From Qipengyuania gelatinilytica (GTDB lineage Bacteria > Pseudomonadota > Alphaproteobacteria > Sphingomonadales > Sphingomonadaceae): 64,000 nucleotides of DNA. The stretch spans positions 2,480,001-2,544,000 of the forward strand of contig NZ_CP081294.1 of the NCBI RefSeq assembly GCF_019711315.1, given 5' to 3'. The first letter of the stretch is position 1. Each line of letters opens with the position of its first letter. A program made the position numbers and the translations under genes. Positions 36,286-45,267 of this stretch are shown piece by piece. Below the pieces are notes generated by a model. The model worked only from the letters and a program-made list of their open reading frames with translations, was not told the origin of the DNA and ran no database searches.

Positions 36286-36648
36286 CTAGGCGGTGGCGGC
36301 GGCCCGCTGGACGGACTCGATCACCTCCGCCGGAGGGCAGGGCTTGGTGAGCGCCTGGGCCTGCGGGAAACGGTGCGCCACTTCTTCAGGCGTGAGCTGG
36401 CCGGAATGGAAGATCACCGGCACGTTCTCGGCCATCATCTGCTCTGCCAGCGGGTAGACGATGCCGTCACCCAGCTGGACATCGAGAATGGCGATATCCG
36501 GTTTGGTCTTCTGGTAGGCAAGCATGGCGCTGGACAGGTCGTCGAACGGACCTTCCACGATATAGCCGGCTTCCGAAACGGTGTCGCAAAGATCGTAGCC
36601 AACGATCAATTCATCTTCGGCGACAAGTACGCGTAGCTGTGGTTCCAT
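36286..36648 (-). CDS. Stand-alone response regulator receiver protein
   Basis: A 120-residue single receiver domain. The acidic pocket is complete: AEDE (residues 10-13), phosphorylation site Asp56 in AILDVQLGD, Thr/Ser position in FHSG, and Lys102 in LTKPCPP. There is no output domain. It resembles the small receivers found with HWE/HisKA_2 kinases in alphaproteobacteria, which act as phosphate sinks or by protein contact. AGGAG lies 7 bases before the ATG. No histidine kinase is encoded in the window, so the partner is elsewhere. Confidence 0.92.
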   Translation of the reverse strand: MEPQLRVLVAEDELIVGYDLCDTVSEAGYIVEGPFDDLSSAMLAYQKTKPDIAILDVQLGDGIVYPLAEQMMAENVPVIFHSGQLTPEEVAHRFPQAQALTKPCPPAEVIESVQRAAATA

Positions 36649-36713
36649 GCAGCCTCTCCTCGTTCGCTCGACCCAACTGTTTCAAATGGGTCAAACGCGA
36701 GAAGGTTCCACGG

Positions 36714-37184
36714 TCAGGCCCCGGCGCCGTACTTGCCTGTAAATTCGGCGTCCTTGCCGTCTGCCAGCAGGCGTGCCTGGCCGACCCAGTCGTCGCGGCG
36801 GATGCGGCCTTCGAAGCGGCCGAGCTGGGCGTCGATCCGGTCGATTTCGGCATCGTCCCAGTCGGCGATCTGCGCAAAGGAAGTGACACCGAGACTTTCG
36901 AGCAATGCGGCGAGCTTGGGGCCGACGCCCTTGATGCGGGTGAGATCGTCGCCATTGCCGTCGCTCACCTTGACCACGGGCTCGGGGTCCTTCGCTGCGG
37001 CAGGGGGCGCATCGACCAGCGCGGAGTTGCGCTGTGCGCGTTCTGCACCTTCATCGAGCACGTCCTTGCTCGCACCGGTCACGCGGGTGCGGCGATTGGT
37101 GCGCAGCAGGAACCAGGCAACGATAAGCCCGATCACCAGCGCAATGACGAGCAGGATCCAGTGTTCGGCGAGCAATTCGCTCAT
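36714..37184 (-). CDS. Membrane-tethered helix-hairpin-helix protein
   Basis: A 156-residue protein with an N-terminal membrane helix (LLAEHWILLVIALVIGLIV), a charged linker (35-75) and a C-terminal helix-hairpin-helix domain starting DDLTRIKGVGPKLAALLESL and continuing FAQIADWDDAEIDRI. The domain is the H3TH type seen in proteins once predicted to be flap-endonuclease-like, but here no nuclease residues are evident, so it may bind DNA or protein at the membrane. The ATG overlaps the stop of the 46-codon membrane gene by 4 bases. It ends the BON-OmpA operon. Confidence 0.87.
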   Translation of the reverse strand: MSELLAEHWILLVIALVIGLIVAWFLLRTNRRTRVTGASKDVLDEGAERAQRNSALVDAPPAAAKDPEPVVKVSDGNGDDLTRIKGVGPKLAALLESLGVTSFAQIADWDDAEIDRIDAQLGRFEGRIRRDDWVGQARLLADGKDAEFTGKYGAGA

Positions 37185-37321
37185 GTGTCGTCTCTTTCTT
37201 CTTGGACAAAATCTTCATCGGCAGGCGGTGCCGGTGCGCGGCTCCACAAGGCCCAGCCGATCGTCAGGCCGATCAGGTAGGCGACCAGCATCAGTGCGAT
37301 GACTTCGAACCATATCGGCAT
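37181..37321 (-). CDS. 46-residue small membrane protein
   Basis: A short gene translated by eye from the minus strand: ATG 37321 to TGA 37181. It has an N-terminal hydrophobic helix (WFEVIALMLVAYLIGLTIGW, residues 4-23), then a short proline-rich stretch and a highly acidic tail (EDFVQEERDD). It begins one base after the stop of the BON-OmpA gene and its stop overlaps the ATG of the HhH gene by 4 bases (ATGA), the same coupling used throughout this genome. That placement is the main evidence that it is translated. The function is unknown; a membrane partner of the HhH protein is possible. Confidence 0.75.
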   Translation of the reverse strand: MPIWFEVIALMLVAYLIGLTIGWALWSRAPAPPADEDFVQEERDDT

Positions 37322-37322
37322 G

Positions 37323-38063
37323 TCAGCGTGGTCCCGGTGTATCGACGGGCGTCGGGGTCAGCGGCTCCTTGCGGATGACCGAAAACTCGATGCGGCGGTT
37401 GGCGGGATCTTCGGGCGTCAGGCGTTCGACCGGCTCGCTGGAGCCGACACCCCGTGCGCGCAGCCCGTCGCGCGGGATCCCGCGGCGGACAAGCGCTTCG
37501 CGGACAGTGCGCGCGCGGTCCATGCTGAGCGCGAGATTGGCCTGCTCGTTGCCCGACCTGTCGGTGTGGCCGGTGATTGCAATGATCGAGCCGAGACAGG
37601 GACGCAGCGCTGCAGCAACTTCGTCGAGCAGGATGCGGCTGGCGGGCACGAGCGCGGTGCTCGCTTCCTCGAAGCGGATGGTCCGCGTGCGCAGCAGGCC
37701 GTCGACATCCTCCTGGCAATGCAGGGGTTCGAAATCGGGTTCGTCGCTCTCCGCGTTGACGGACCCGTCGATCCAGCTGACGCCGCCGACACCCGGCAGG
37801 GCGGCAACGGCGTGCGCCGCCTTCGTGCGTTCTTCATCCTCCAGCGTTTCGCCGCCGCTCAGGACGGGATGGCGCGAGGGGTGGCCGAAGCGATTGGCGA
37901 AACGGGCCTCGACCGTGGGCGTGCCCGCTTCGGCCAGCGCGGGACCGGCTGCCGCGTCAAGCCGGTCGGCCATGGCGGCGCCCGATGCCTGGCTGCCCAC
38001 ATAGCCAAGCGCCGCCACGAGGGCGGCACCGAGCGCAATTGTCAGGGAAGGGCGCTGTTTCAT
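37323..38063 (-). CDS. OmpA-family protein with BON-like domain
   Basis: A 246-residue envelope protein. An N-terminal signal anchor (LTIALGAALVAALGYVGS) is followed by a BON-like region (HPVLSGGETLEDEERTKAAH with LPGVGGVSWIDGS). A C-terminal OmpA peptidoglycan-binding domain has IAITGHTDRSGNEQANLALS, then DRARTVREALVRRGI and NRRIEFSVI. The combination resembles ArfA/OmpATb-type proteins. It is the first gene of a three-gene unit with the 46-residue membrane protein and the HhH protein. The N-terminus probably stays in the inner membrane while the OmpA domain grips peptidoglycan. Confidence 0.88.
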   Translation of the reverse strand: MKQRPSLTIALGAALVAALGYVGSQASGAAMADRLDAAAGPALAEAGTPTVEARFANRFGHPSRHPVLSGGETLEDEERTKAAHAVAALPGVGGVSWIDGSVNAESDEPDFEPLHCQEDVDGLLRTRTIRFEEASTALVPASRILLDEVAAALRPCLGSIIAITGHTDRSGNEQANLALSMDRARTVREALVRRGIPRDGLRARGVGSSEPVERLTPEDPANRRIEFSVIRKEPLTPTPVDTPGPR

Positions 38064-38130
38064 CTCCCGCGCCTTCTACCTGCGCATCCGCCGCGTTCAA
38101 GGGGTGGATGCGCAGGGCAGGGGACGCGGG

Positions 38131-39795
38131 CTACATTTGTGCCTCTGCGGTGCGGGCGAGTTCGACGAATTCCTGCCTGTAATAGTCGCGCTGGCGACCG
38201 GCGAGGCTCACGACGTCTTCCCAGCTGAAGCCTTTCAGCAATTCGTCTCCGCGCAGCTTCTGGCCGTAGGCTGCGACTGCGGCGGCGAAGGCGAAATCAC
38301 CTTGCGGCTGGCGACGCGTCTGGAGCGCGGCTGCGGGCAGGCGATACTGGATGAGCTTCGATTTCGACCCGTCGGGCAGTTTGTAACGCAGCTGGACGAA
38401 GGCCGCTTCGTCCGCGCGGCTGGCAGCCGGGCTTCCGGCCTCTGCGCCATAGCGGCGATCCGAGATCCAGCCCTTGTTGCCGGCCGGAATTACCTCGTAG
38501 ATTGCGGTGACCTGGTGCCCGGCACCGATATCGCCCGCATCGACCGCGTCGTTGTTGAAGTCCTCTTCCCGAAGGGCGCGGTTTTCATAGCCGATGAGGC
38601 GATACTGGCTAACCGTGGCCGGATTGAATTCGACCTGGATCTTCACGTCCTTGGCGATGGTGAAGAGCGTGCTGCTCATTTCTTCGTGCAGCACTTTCTT
38701 CGCTTCCAGCGCGCTGTCGATATAGGCGTAATTGCCGTTACCGTGATTGGCGATCTGCTCCATCATCGCCTCGTTGTAATTACCCGTACCGAAGCCAAGC
38801 GTAGTCAGCGTCACGCCGCTGTCGCGCTGCTTCTCGATCATCTCGATCAGCCGGTCGGTATCCGACATGCCGACATTGAAGTCGCCGTCGGTGGCAAGGA
38901 TCACCCGGTTGACGCCGCCCTTGATGAAGCCCTGGCGCGCCATGTCATAGGCAAGCTGGAGACCCGCTGCCCCCGCGGTCGATCCGCCCGCCTCGAGCCG
39001 CGAAAGGGCGGCACGGACCTTGGCAGAATTGCTCGTCGGTTCGAGCACGACTGCCGTGCGACCTGCGTAGACGACGATTGAAACCTTGTCTTTGCCCGAC
39101 ATTTCCGAAGCGAGGCCCGACAGTGCCCGTTTGACCAGCGGCAGCTTGTCGGGGCTGTTCATCGAACCGGACACGTCGACGAGGAACACAAGGTTCGCCG
39201 CCGGTCGCTCGTCGCGCGGCAAATCGTATCCGCGCAGGCCCACCCGGATCAGCTTGGCTTGCGGGTTCCACGGGCTTTCCGCTGCATCGAGCGTCACCGA
39301 GAACGGCTTGCTGCGATCTTCCGGAAGGGCGTAATCATAGCGGAAATAGTTGATCATCTCCTCGGTCCGCACGGCGCCGCGCGGCGGGAGCTGGCCCATG
39401 GTCAGGAACCTTCGGGCATTGGCATAGGCGCCGGTGTCGACATCGACCGAGAAGGTCGAGACAGGCTCGGCCGCCACCAGCTTGATCGGCGAGACTTCCT
39501 CGCCCGCATAGCGTTCGCGGTCTTCCGGCGGCATCGGATAGGCATCACCCGGTATGTGAGGCGCTGCCCAGCGCGCGGGCGGCGGTGCCATGGCCATATC
39601 GACAGAGGCCATTTCCGCGACGACTCCCGGGGGTGCTGGTGAAACGGGCGGGGGAGGGGAAGCGATTTCGTAGGTCGCGATCGATTCGACCTCTTCGCTC
39701 GACTGGTCTTGGGAACAACCAGCAATCGCGATAATTAGCGAACTTGTAGCGAGGAGCGACAATGCGGCTCCTCCTGCACGGGTGCGATTGTCCAT
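38131..39795 (-). CDS. VWA-domain lipoprotein (YfbK-like)
   Basis: A 554-residue lipoprotein. The signal LIIAIAGC gives the lipidated cysteine near residue 27. An N-terminal von Willebrand-like region (VDVDTGAYANARRFL) is followed by a VWA domain with a complete MIDAS (DVSGSMNS, then a threonine in the AGRTAVVLEP region, and ATDGDFNVG). The C-terminal half corresponds to the DUF3520-type domain of YfbK proteins. The role is unknown; VWA domains bind proteins through a metal ion. ATG 39795 is preferred because GGAGAGG lies 7 bases upstream; another ATG at 39810 would add five residues. A 67-base gap separates it from the downstream BON-OmpA gene. Confidence 0.9.
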   Translation of the reverse strand: MDNRTRAGGAALSLLATSSLIIAIAGCSQDQSSEEVESIATYEIASPPPPVSPAPPGVVAEMASVDMAMAPPPARWAAPHIPGDAYPMPPEDRERYAGEEVSPIKLVAAEPVSTFSVDVDTGAYANARRFLTMGQLPPRGAVRTEEMINYFRYDYALPEDRSKPFSVTLDAAESPWNPQAKLIRVGLRGYDLPRDERPAANLVFLVDVSGSMNSPDKLPLVKRALSGLASEMSGKDKVSIVVYAGRTAVVLEPTSNSAKVRAALSRLEAGGSTAGAAGLQLAYDMARQGFIKGGVNRVILATDGDFNVGMSDTDRLIEMIEKQRDSGVTLTTLGFGTGNYNEAMMEQIANHGNGNYAYIDSALEAKKVLHEEMSSTLFTIAKDVKIQVEFNPATVSQYRLIGYENRALREEDFNNDAVDAGDIGAGHQVTAIYEVIPAGNKGWISDRRYGAEAGSPAASRADEAAFVQLRYKLPDGSKSKLIQYRLPAAALQTRRQPQGDFAFAAAVAAYGQKLRGDELLKGFSWEDVVSLAGRQRDYYRQEFVELARTAEAQM

Positions 39796-39977
39796 ATTCT
39801 TCCTCTCCATGATTCCCTACTCCTATGTAATGTTATCTCATAAATAAGGGCAACATCATGTCCAAAATGTGGCTAAAATGAGGCCAGAGTCAAGTTCGGG
39901 CGCGCGAATGCGGCCGCAATCATTCCGTGGATCGCGGAAATACTCTGAAAAGACAGTAATTTAAGGAATTTTGCGAA
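39796..39977 (-). promoter_or_regulatory. AT-rich promoter region of the VWA lipoprotein gene
   Basis: The gap between the flippase stop and the VWA gene is clearly more AT-rich than its surroundings. Read on the minus strand it holds TTGGAC followed 17 bases later by TATGAG, a possible sigma70-type promoter. Nothing else was recognised. Confidence 0.35.
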
Positions 39978-41528
39978 TTAAGGCGTGGTATCGCCCGATT
40001 TGGTCGCATTCTTGCTGAAAAGGACCCGATCTTCCGGTCCGAAACCGCGTTTCCAGATCACATAGCCATATGTGACAAGGATTGCGGGAATGCCGAAAGC
40101 AAGTTCCGCCCATTCCGGAAGTAGGGTCGCAAGAAAGCCGACGACCACTGCCGGTGCTGTTGCCCAGACGAGGGCCCAGCGCCAGTTGCTCACCGGCGCC
40201 TTGAGCAGCCGTTTAAGGAGCAGCGCCTTGATCAGGCTGGAGGTCCCAAGGGCAATCAGCAATGCGAGTGCCGCGCCCGCCGCCTTGAAGCCTTCGTCCA
40301 TGCCGAGATGGCCGGCAAGCGCGATCAGGCCGAGCGTCAGCGCGCCTTGCAGCGTAATGATACCGACCGAGATCGCGAGGTTCCGTTTGCGTGCAATATA
40401 GACCAGCACGCTTTCCGACACGACGGCCATCGATGCGACGACCTCTGCCGTCAGCAACAGGGCGAGCGCGCCCGTACCACCGACGATAGCGGGGCCGCCA
40501 AGGCCCATGACAGCCTCGCCCGGGATGGCCAGGGCCAGCGCAATACCGGCCTGCAACGCGATGATCCAGAAGCCCACCTGGCGTACCTGCGAGGCGATAG
40601 CCGTCATGTTGCCGATCTTGAGGTTCTTGGTGATGACCGGCGACAGGATCGGCTCGAAACTGGATTTCAGCTTCTGCGGAAGGCTGACGACTTCCTTGGC
40701 GAACCAATAGATGCCGACGGTATCTGCCGAGGTAGATTGGCCCAGCAACCACACATCGAGCAGCCGTGTGCCGCGTTCGATCACGTCGGCTCCGACCAAT
40801 GGCAGGGCCCGCAGGCTCATCTTGCCGAGATAGCGCGGGCGGGGTCGCCAGCCGGCAGGCCTGCCGTATGTCCGGAAGAAGGACCATGCTGCGGTCAGCA
40901 ATGCGGCATAGATCGCCCCGAGGAATGCAAGCGCGATACCGCCTTCGCCCACCCCGGGGACGAAGAACAACGCTGTCACGAGGATCGATTTCGTCCACGG
41001 CTCGACAAGGGCGCGTGCACGCACCGTCGTCGCAATGTCGTAGCGATAGGCTTGCGCGGCGAGAAGGATTTCGGTCAGCGCGAAGGCCGGGATCGCCGCG
41101 ATCATCCACATGTCCCAATTGCTGTTCACGCCATTGGGAAAGATGATCACCGGGAAAACGAGGAGCACGGCACACACCACCAGCGAAATCGCCAGCGAGG
41201 CAAGCAACCCGTCGAAGACGAGGTTGACCTTGCGCCGTGCAGCTTCGGGTCCGTCGTCTTCGGCTCCTTCGGCGAGGCGCTGCGCAAGACCGCGCTTTTC
41301 TCCGAGCGCGCAGACCAGTGCGAGTATCTCCACCACCACGAATGCGATGGCGAAGCGGCCCATTTCCTCTACACCGTAGAGGCGATAGCCGACGAACAGG
41401 AATGGCAATCCGCCCAGCAGGCGCACGACAAAGCCGAGCGTATTGGTGCGCCCGCCCTTGGCGAGCGTGGCCATGTCGTCACCGCCCTTGGCTGGTTCGG
41501 GCTGCGCTGGCGAAGCGGGCTGGCTCAA
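39978..41528 (-). CDS. Polysaccharide flippase / MATE-like lipopolysaccharide export protein
   Basis: A 516-residue inner-membrane protein with about 12-14 hydrophobic segments, of the Wzx-like oligosaccharide flippase family. Characteristic segments are GRTNTLGFVVRLLGGLPFLF at the first helix, ADVIERGTRLLDVWLLGQS, and WFAKEVVSLPQKLKSSFEP in the central loop. It would turn lipid-linked repeat units across the membrane, and could serve the polysaccharide operon 10 kb away. The start given is a TTG that overlaps the gpsA stop by 4 bases (TTGA). An ATG 18 codons later with AAGGGCGG upstream is a fair alternative. Confidence 0.87.
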   Translation of the reverse strand: MSQPASPAQPEPAKGGDDMATLAKGGRTNTLGFVVRLLGGLPFLFVGYRLYGVEEMGRFAIAFVVVEILALVCALGEKRGLAQRLAEGAEDDGPEAARRKVNLVFDGLLASLAISLVVCAVLLVFPVIIFPNGVNSNWDMWMIAAIPAFALTEILLAAQAYRYDIATTVRARALVEPWTKSILVTALFFVPGVGEGGIALAFLGAIYAALLTAAWSFFRTYGRPAGWRPRPRYLGKMSLRALPLVGADVIERGTRLLDVWLLGQSTSADTVGIYWFAKEVVSLPQKLKSSFEPILSPVITKNLKIGNMTAIASQVRQVGFWIIALQAGIALALAIPGEAVMGLGGPAIVGGTGALALLLTAEVVASMAVVSESVLVYIARKRNLAISVGIITLQGALTLGLIALAGHLGMDEGFKAAGAALALLIALGTSSLIKALLLKRLLKAPVSNWRWALVWATAPAVVVGFLATLLPEWAELAFGIPAILVTYGYVIWKRGFGPEDRVLFSKNATKSGDTTP

Positions 41529-42514
41529 TCGCCGGATTCCTGTTCGGCTTTGAGCGGCCGCGCAAGGATATCGCCCACCACCGATTTCGGTGCAGCACCC
41601 GAAAGCAGCGCGTTCACCGCGCCGACGATGGGCATGGTCACGCCGTGCTTGTCGGCGAGTTCGACCAGCACAGGTGCGGTATGCGCGCCTTCGGCAACGG
41701 TCTTGCGGTCAGACATGAGGCTGGCCGCGCTCTGGCCTTCACCCAGCGCCTTGCCGAGCGAGAAGTTGCGGCTCGAGGTAGACGAACAGGTCAGCACGAG
41801 ATCGCCGAGGCCGCACAGGCCGGTCAGCGTTTCCGGGCGGGCGCCCAGTGCTTCGCCGAAGCGCATCATCTCCGCATAGCCGCGCGCGATCAGCGCGGCG
41901 CGGGCATTCTGGCCCAGGCGCAGGCCTTCGACCACGCCGCAGGCGATCGCGAGGACATTCTTCACCGCGCCGCCAATTTCCGCGCCGGTCACGTCGTCAG
42001 AGTAATAGGGCCGGAAATTGCTGCGGGCGACAAGCGGCGCGATGCGGTCCCATTGCGCCTCTGCCCCACCGCAGGCGAGCGTAACGGCTGCGGGGAGGCC
42101 GGCAGCCACTTCATGCGCAAAGGTCGGGCCGGACAGCACGGCGATATCGCTATTCCGCGCAGCATCGCGTGCGACATGGTTCATTAGCCGGCCCGTGCCT
42201 GCCTCGATCCCCTTGGAGCACAGGATGAGATCGCGCGGGTGCGAGGGCATGGCCTCCAGCATCGCGCCCATGTGCTGTGCGGGCGTGACGACGAGCATCG
42301 CGTCGAGCGCAGCCATTTCGGCAAGGTCGCTCGTGGCGCGGATATTTTCGGACAGCGTGGCGCTCGGCAGGAAGGGGGTGTTTGTGTGGGCCGTGTTGAT
42401 CTCTTCGACGAGCTCGGCCTCGCGTGCCCAGAGCAGGACATCGTGGCCATCGCTGGCTACCATCTGCGCAAGGGCGGTGCCCCATGCGCCTGCACCGAGG
42501 ACCCCTACGCTCAT
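41525..42514 (-). CDS. gpsA: Glycerol-3-phosphate dehydrogenase [NAD(P)+]
   Basis: A 329-residue enzyme reducing dihydroxyacetone phosphate to sn-glycerol-3-phosphate for phospholipid synthesis. The Rossmann loop GAGAWG is at residues 7-12. Other signatures are [30 protein letters not shown] and the substrate region [17 protein letters not shown] (catalytic lysine), then [16 protein letters not shown] 42514 overlaps the tsaD stop by 4 bases. The tsaD-gpsA order is conserved in alphaproteobacteria, and the flippase gene is coupled downstream. Confidence 0.96.
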   Translation of the reverse strand: MSVGVLGAGAWGTALAQMVASDGHDVLLWAREAELVEEINTAHTNTPFLPSATLSENIRATSDLAEMAALDAMLVVTPAQHMGAMLEAMPSHPRDLILCSKGIEAGTGRLMNHVARDAARNSDIAVLSGPTFAHEVAAGLPAAVTLACGGAEAQWDRIAPLVARSNFRPYYSDDVTGAEIGGAVKNVLAIACGVVEGLRLGQNARAALIARGYAEMMRFGEALGARPETLTGLCGLGDLVLTCSSTSSRNFSLGKALGEGQSAASLMSDRKTVAEGAHTAPVLVELADKHGVTMPIVGAVNALLSGAAPKSVVGDILARPLKAEQESGD

Positions 42515-43551
42515 GCCTTCACTCCTGCTCCGCGCACCGGCTCCGCTTGCGGGTCGAGCGGCCAGCGGGGCCGAGCCGATATGTCCAGCGGATCGGGCGC
42601 GAACCCGTCCAGTCCGAGCCGTTCGATGCCGGCCCATGCTATCATCGCGGCGTTGTCGGTACACAGCTTTGGTGGCGGCGCGGTGAACCGCAGGCCGCGT
42701 TTATCGGCAACGGCTTCCAGCGCGCCACGGACAGAGGCATTCGCCGCGACGCCGCCTGCCACGACCAGTGTCTTCACCGCGTCCATTTCGGCGAGCGCGA
42801 TGGTCAACCGGTCGACCACGCAGTCGATCGCTGCCTGCTGGAAACTCGCGGCGATATCGGGCGCTTCGTATTTCCCGCTTTCGTGGGCGCGCAGGACGGC
42901 GCTTTTCAAACCGGCGAAGGAGAAATGCGGCTCGCCGCTTCCGACCATGGGGCGGGGGAGCGGTACGACCTTGGCGTCGCCTTCCTTCGCGATCCGCTCG
43001 ACCGCGGGGCCGCCGGGAAAGCCGAGTCCGAGGATCTTGGCTGTCTTGTCGAATGCTTCGCCCAGCGCATCGTCGATCGTGGTCGCGAGGCGGCGGTATT
43101 GGCCTACGCCATCGACCTGCAGGATCTGGCAATGCCCGCCCGATACCAGCAGCAGGGCATAGGGAAATTCGAGGTGCTCGTCCGCAAGGCGCGGGCTCAA
43201 TGCATGGCCTTCGAGGTGGTTGACCGCGATCAGCGGGACGCCGCTCGCCATCGCAAGCGCCTTGGCGCTGACGAGGCCGACCATGACGCCGCCGATCAGG
43301 CCGGGACCTGCCGTGGCAGCAATCGCGTCGAGATCGGCAAGTTTTACGCCTGCATCGGCCAGCACGCCCTCGATCATCGGGGCTAGGCGCTCTGCATGGG
43401 CGCGAGCGGCGATCTCCGGCACCACGCCGCCGAAGGGCGCGTGTTCCTCGTCCTGCGAGGCGATGCGCTGCGCCACGATGCGCCGCTCGCCGTCGACCAG
43501 CGCGGCCGCCGTTTCGTCGCAGGAACTTTCTATGCCGAGGACCAGAACCAT
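42511..43551 (-). CDS. tsaD: tRNA threonylcarbamoyladenosine synthesis protein TsaD
   Basis: A 346-residue ASKHA-fold protein that, with TsaB and TsaE, transfers the threonylcarbamoyl group to A37 of ANN-decoding tRNAs. The N-terminus [14 protein letters not shown] is nearly invariant. The metal site is NHLEGH (His112 and His116), followed by [30 protein letters not shown] and the C-terminal [14 protein letters not shown]. The ATG at 43551 lies only 47 bases from the divergent hemC start, so both promoters share a very small region. Confidence 0.97.
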   Translation of the reverse strand: MVLVLGIESSCDETAAALVDGERRIVAQRIASQDEEHAPFGGVVPEIAARAHAERLAPMIEGVLADAGVKLADLDAIAATAGPGLIGGVMVGLVSAKALAMASGVPLIAVNHLEGHALSPRLADEHLEFPYALLLVSGGHCQILQVDGVGQYRRLATTIDDALGEAFDKTAKILGLGFPGGPAVERIAKEGDAKVVPLPRPMVGSGEPHFSFAGLKSAVLRAHESGKYEAPDIAASFQQAAIDCVVDRLTIALAEMDAVKTLVVAGGVAANASVRGALEAVADKRGLRFTAPPPKLCTDNAAMIAWAGIERLGLDGFAPDPLDISARPRWPLDPQAEPVRGAGVKA

Positions 43552-43598
43552 TGTGCGCTTCCCCTTAACGGTATCGCTCGCTAGGGCAAGCGCGCGCC

Positions 43599-44528
43599 AT
43601 GACCTCCACCACCCAAATTCGCCTCGGAACCCGTCGTTCGCCGCTCGCCATGGCACAGGCGGTGGAGACCCGTTCGCGGCTTTGCGCAGCGCATGGCTGG
43701 GATGAAAGCGCGGTCGAGCTGGTCCCGGTCATCGCCAGCGGCGACAAGATACAGGATCGCCCGCTTGCCGATATCGGCGGCAAGGCGCTGTGGACGCGCG
43801 AACTCGATAACTGGCTGGACGAGGGCCGGATCGACGCTGCCGTCCATTCGATGAAAGATGTTGAGACGCTGCGCCCCGCCGAATTCGCCATTGGCGCCAT
43901 CCTGCCGCGTGCGGACAAGGCCGATATGCTGCTGGGCGCCGCATCCATCGCGGCAATTCCTCGCGGTGCACGGGTCGGGACCAGTGCCCCGCGCCGTGCC
44001 GCGCAATTGCTCAATGCGCGCCCCGACCTCGAAGTTGTCGGCATTCGCGGCAATGTCGCCACCCGCATGGCGAAGCTGCAGGCCGGGGAAGCCGATGCGA
44101 CCTTCCTCGCCGCAGCGGGTCTCGAACGGCTGGGTGAAACGGGCGTGGGCACGCGGCTCGACCCGGAAGAATGGTTGCCGGCACCGGCGCAGGCAGCAAT
44201 CGGCATCGAATGCCGCGCCGCCGACGATCGTACGTGCGACCTGCTCGCGGCGATCGACGACAAGCCGAGCCATGAGGAAGTTCTCGCAGAACGCGCGCTA
44301 TTGGAAGGGCTGGGCGGGACCTGCCACAGTCCCATCGCTGCCCTGACGCGCCGCGAAGGCGGCAAGTTGCGCCTTACCGCCACCATCTACAGCGCCGATG
44401 GCGCGATCCGCATCAGCGACGAGGCGATGTTCGAGCCTGGTGATCTCGATGCGCCCCGGCAATTGGCCGCCCGGCTTCTCGATAAGGCTCCGACGCATGT
44501 CTCGGCCCTTTTCGGAGGACAGGCTTGA
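43599..44528 (+). CDS. hemC: Hydroxymethylbilane synthase (porphobilinogen deaminase)
   Basis: A 309-residue enzyme that joins four porphobilinogens into hydroxymethylbilane. The N-terminal [15 protein letters not shown], the catalytic region [21 protein letters not shown] with the pyrrole-binding arginines, and [12 protein letters not shown] containing the cysteine that anchors the dipyrromethane cofactor are all present. Its stop overlaps the TTG start of hemD by 4 bases. The following mitofilin-like gene completes a unit typical of alphaproteobacteria. Confidence 0.97.
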   Translation: MTSTTQIRLGTRRSPLAMAQAVETRSRLCAAHGWDESAVELVPVIASGDKIQDRPLADIGGKALWTRELDNWLDEGRIDAAVHSMKDVETLRPAEFAIGAILPRADKADMLLGAASIAAIPRGARVGTSAPRRAAQLLNARPDLEVVGIRGNVATRMAKLQAGEADATFLAAAGLERLGETGVGTRLDPEEWLPAPAQAAIGIECRAADDRTCDLLAAIDDKPSHEEVLAERALLEGLGGTCHSPIAALTRREGGKLRLTATIYSADGAIRISDEAMFEPGDLDAPRQLAARLLDKAPTHVSALFGGQA

Positions 44529-45208
44529 GCCGCCTGCTCTTCATATTGCGGCCCGAGCCCGGGCTTCGCGTCACCATGGAAACCGCCGAGGCATACGGGC
44601 TGACGGTTCTCGGTTGCCCCCTTTTCGAAGTCGAGGCGGTCGCGTGGGATTGCCCCGACCCAAGCGGTTTCGACGCCCTGCTCGTGGGCAGCAGCAACGT
44701 GTTTCGCCATGGCGGGCACAATCTGGAAAAGCTCGAACGCCTGCCGGTCCATGCCGTCGGCGAGGCCACAGCCGAGGGCGCCCGTGAAAAGGGTTTCATC
44801 GTTTCGCAGACGGGCAAGGGCGGATTGCAGGCGTTGCTCAATAAGGTGAAGGGCCGCGAAATCCGCTTCCTCAGGCTGGCCGGCGAAAAAATGGTCGAGC
44901 TGGATCCGCCTGAAGGCGTTTCGATCGAAACGCGTGTCACCTATCGCATGCGGGATCTGGAACTGGCGGACGATGTGGCCAGAGCAATGCGGAACAACGG
45001 CGGGGTGGCCCTCATGCATTCGGGCGAGGCTGCAAGGCGCCTGCGCGAAGAATGCGACCGGCTGGAAATCGACCGGACGAAGGTCACGATTGCAGCGCTG
45101 GGCCCGAGGATCGCGGAAATTGCAGGTGACGGCTGGGAAGGTGTACACATTGCCCCGCAGGCGCTCGACGCCGAGCTACTGGCCTTGGCGGAGCGATTGT
45201 GCCAGTAG
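44525..45208 (+). CDS. hemD: Uroporphyrinogen-III synthase
   Basis: A 227-residue two-lobed enzyme that closes hydroxymethylbilane with inversion of ring D. The sequence is poorly conserved in general, but LLVGSSNVFRHGG, VGEATAEGAREKGF and the second-lobe segment FLRLAGEKMVELDPP fit the family, and the length and position behind hemC support it. It starts with TTG in a TTGA overlap with the hemC stop, so its translation is likely coupled and modest. Confidence 0.92.
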   Translation: MSRLLFILRPEPGLRVTMETAEAYGLTVLGCPLFEVEAVAWDCPDPSGFDALLVGSSNVFRHGGHNLEKLERLPVHAVGEATAEGAREKGFIVSQTGKGGLQALLNKVKGREIRFLRLAGEKMVELDPPEGVSIETRVTYRMRDLELADDVARAMRNNGGVALMHSGEAARRLREECDRLEIDRTKVTIAALGPRIAEIAGDGWEGVHIAPQALDAELLALAERLCQ

Positions 45209-45267
45209 GCTAAGCGGATGAAACGCGCTTCAAACAATGGCGCGGCGGGGTCGTGGAACGGAGTATA

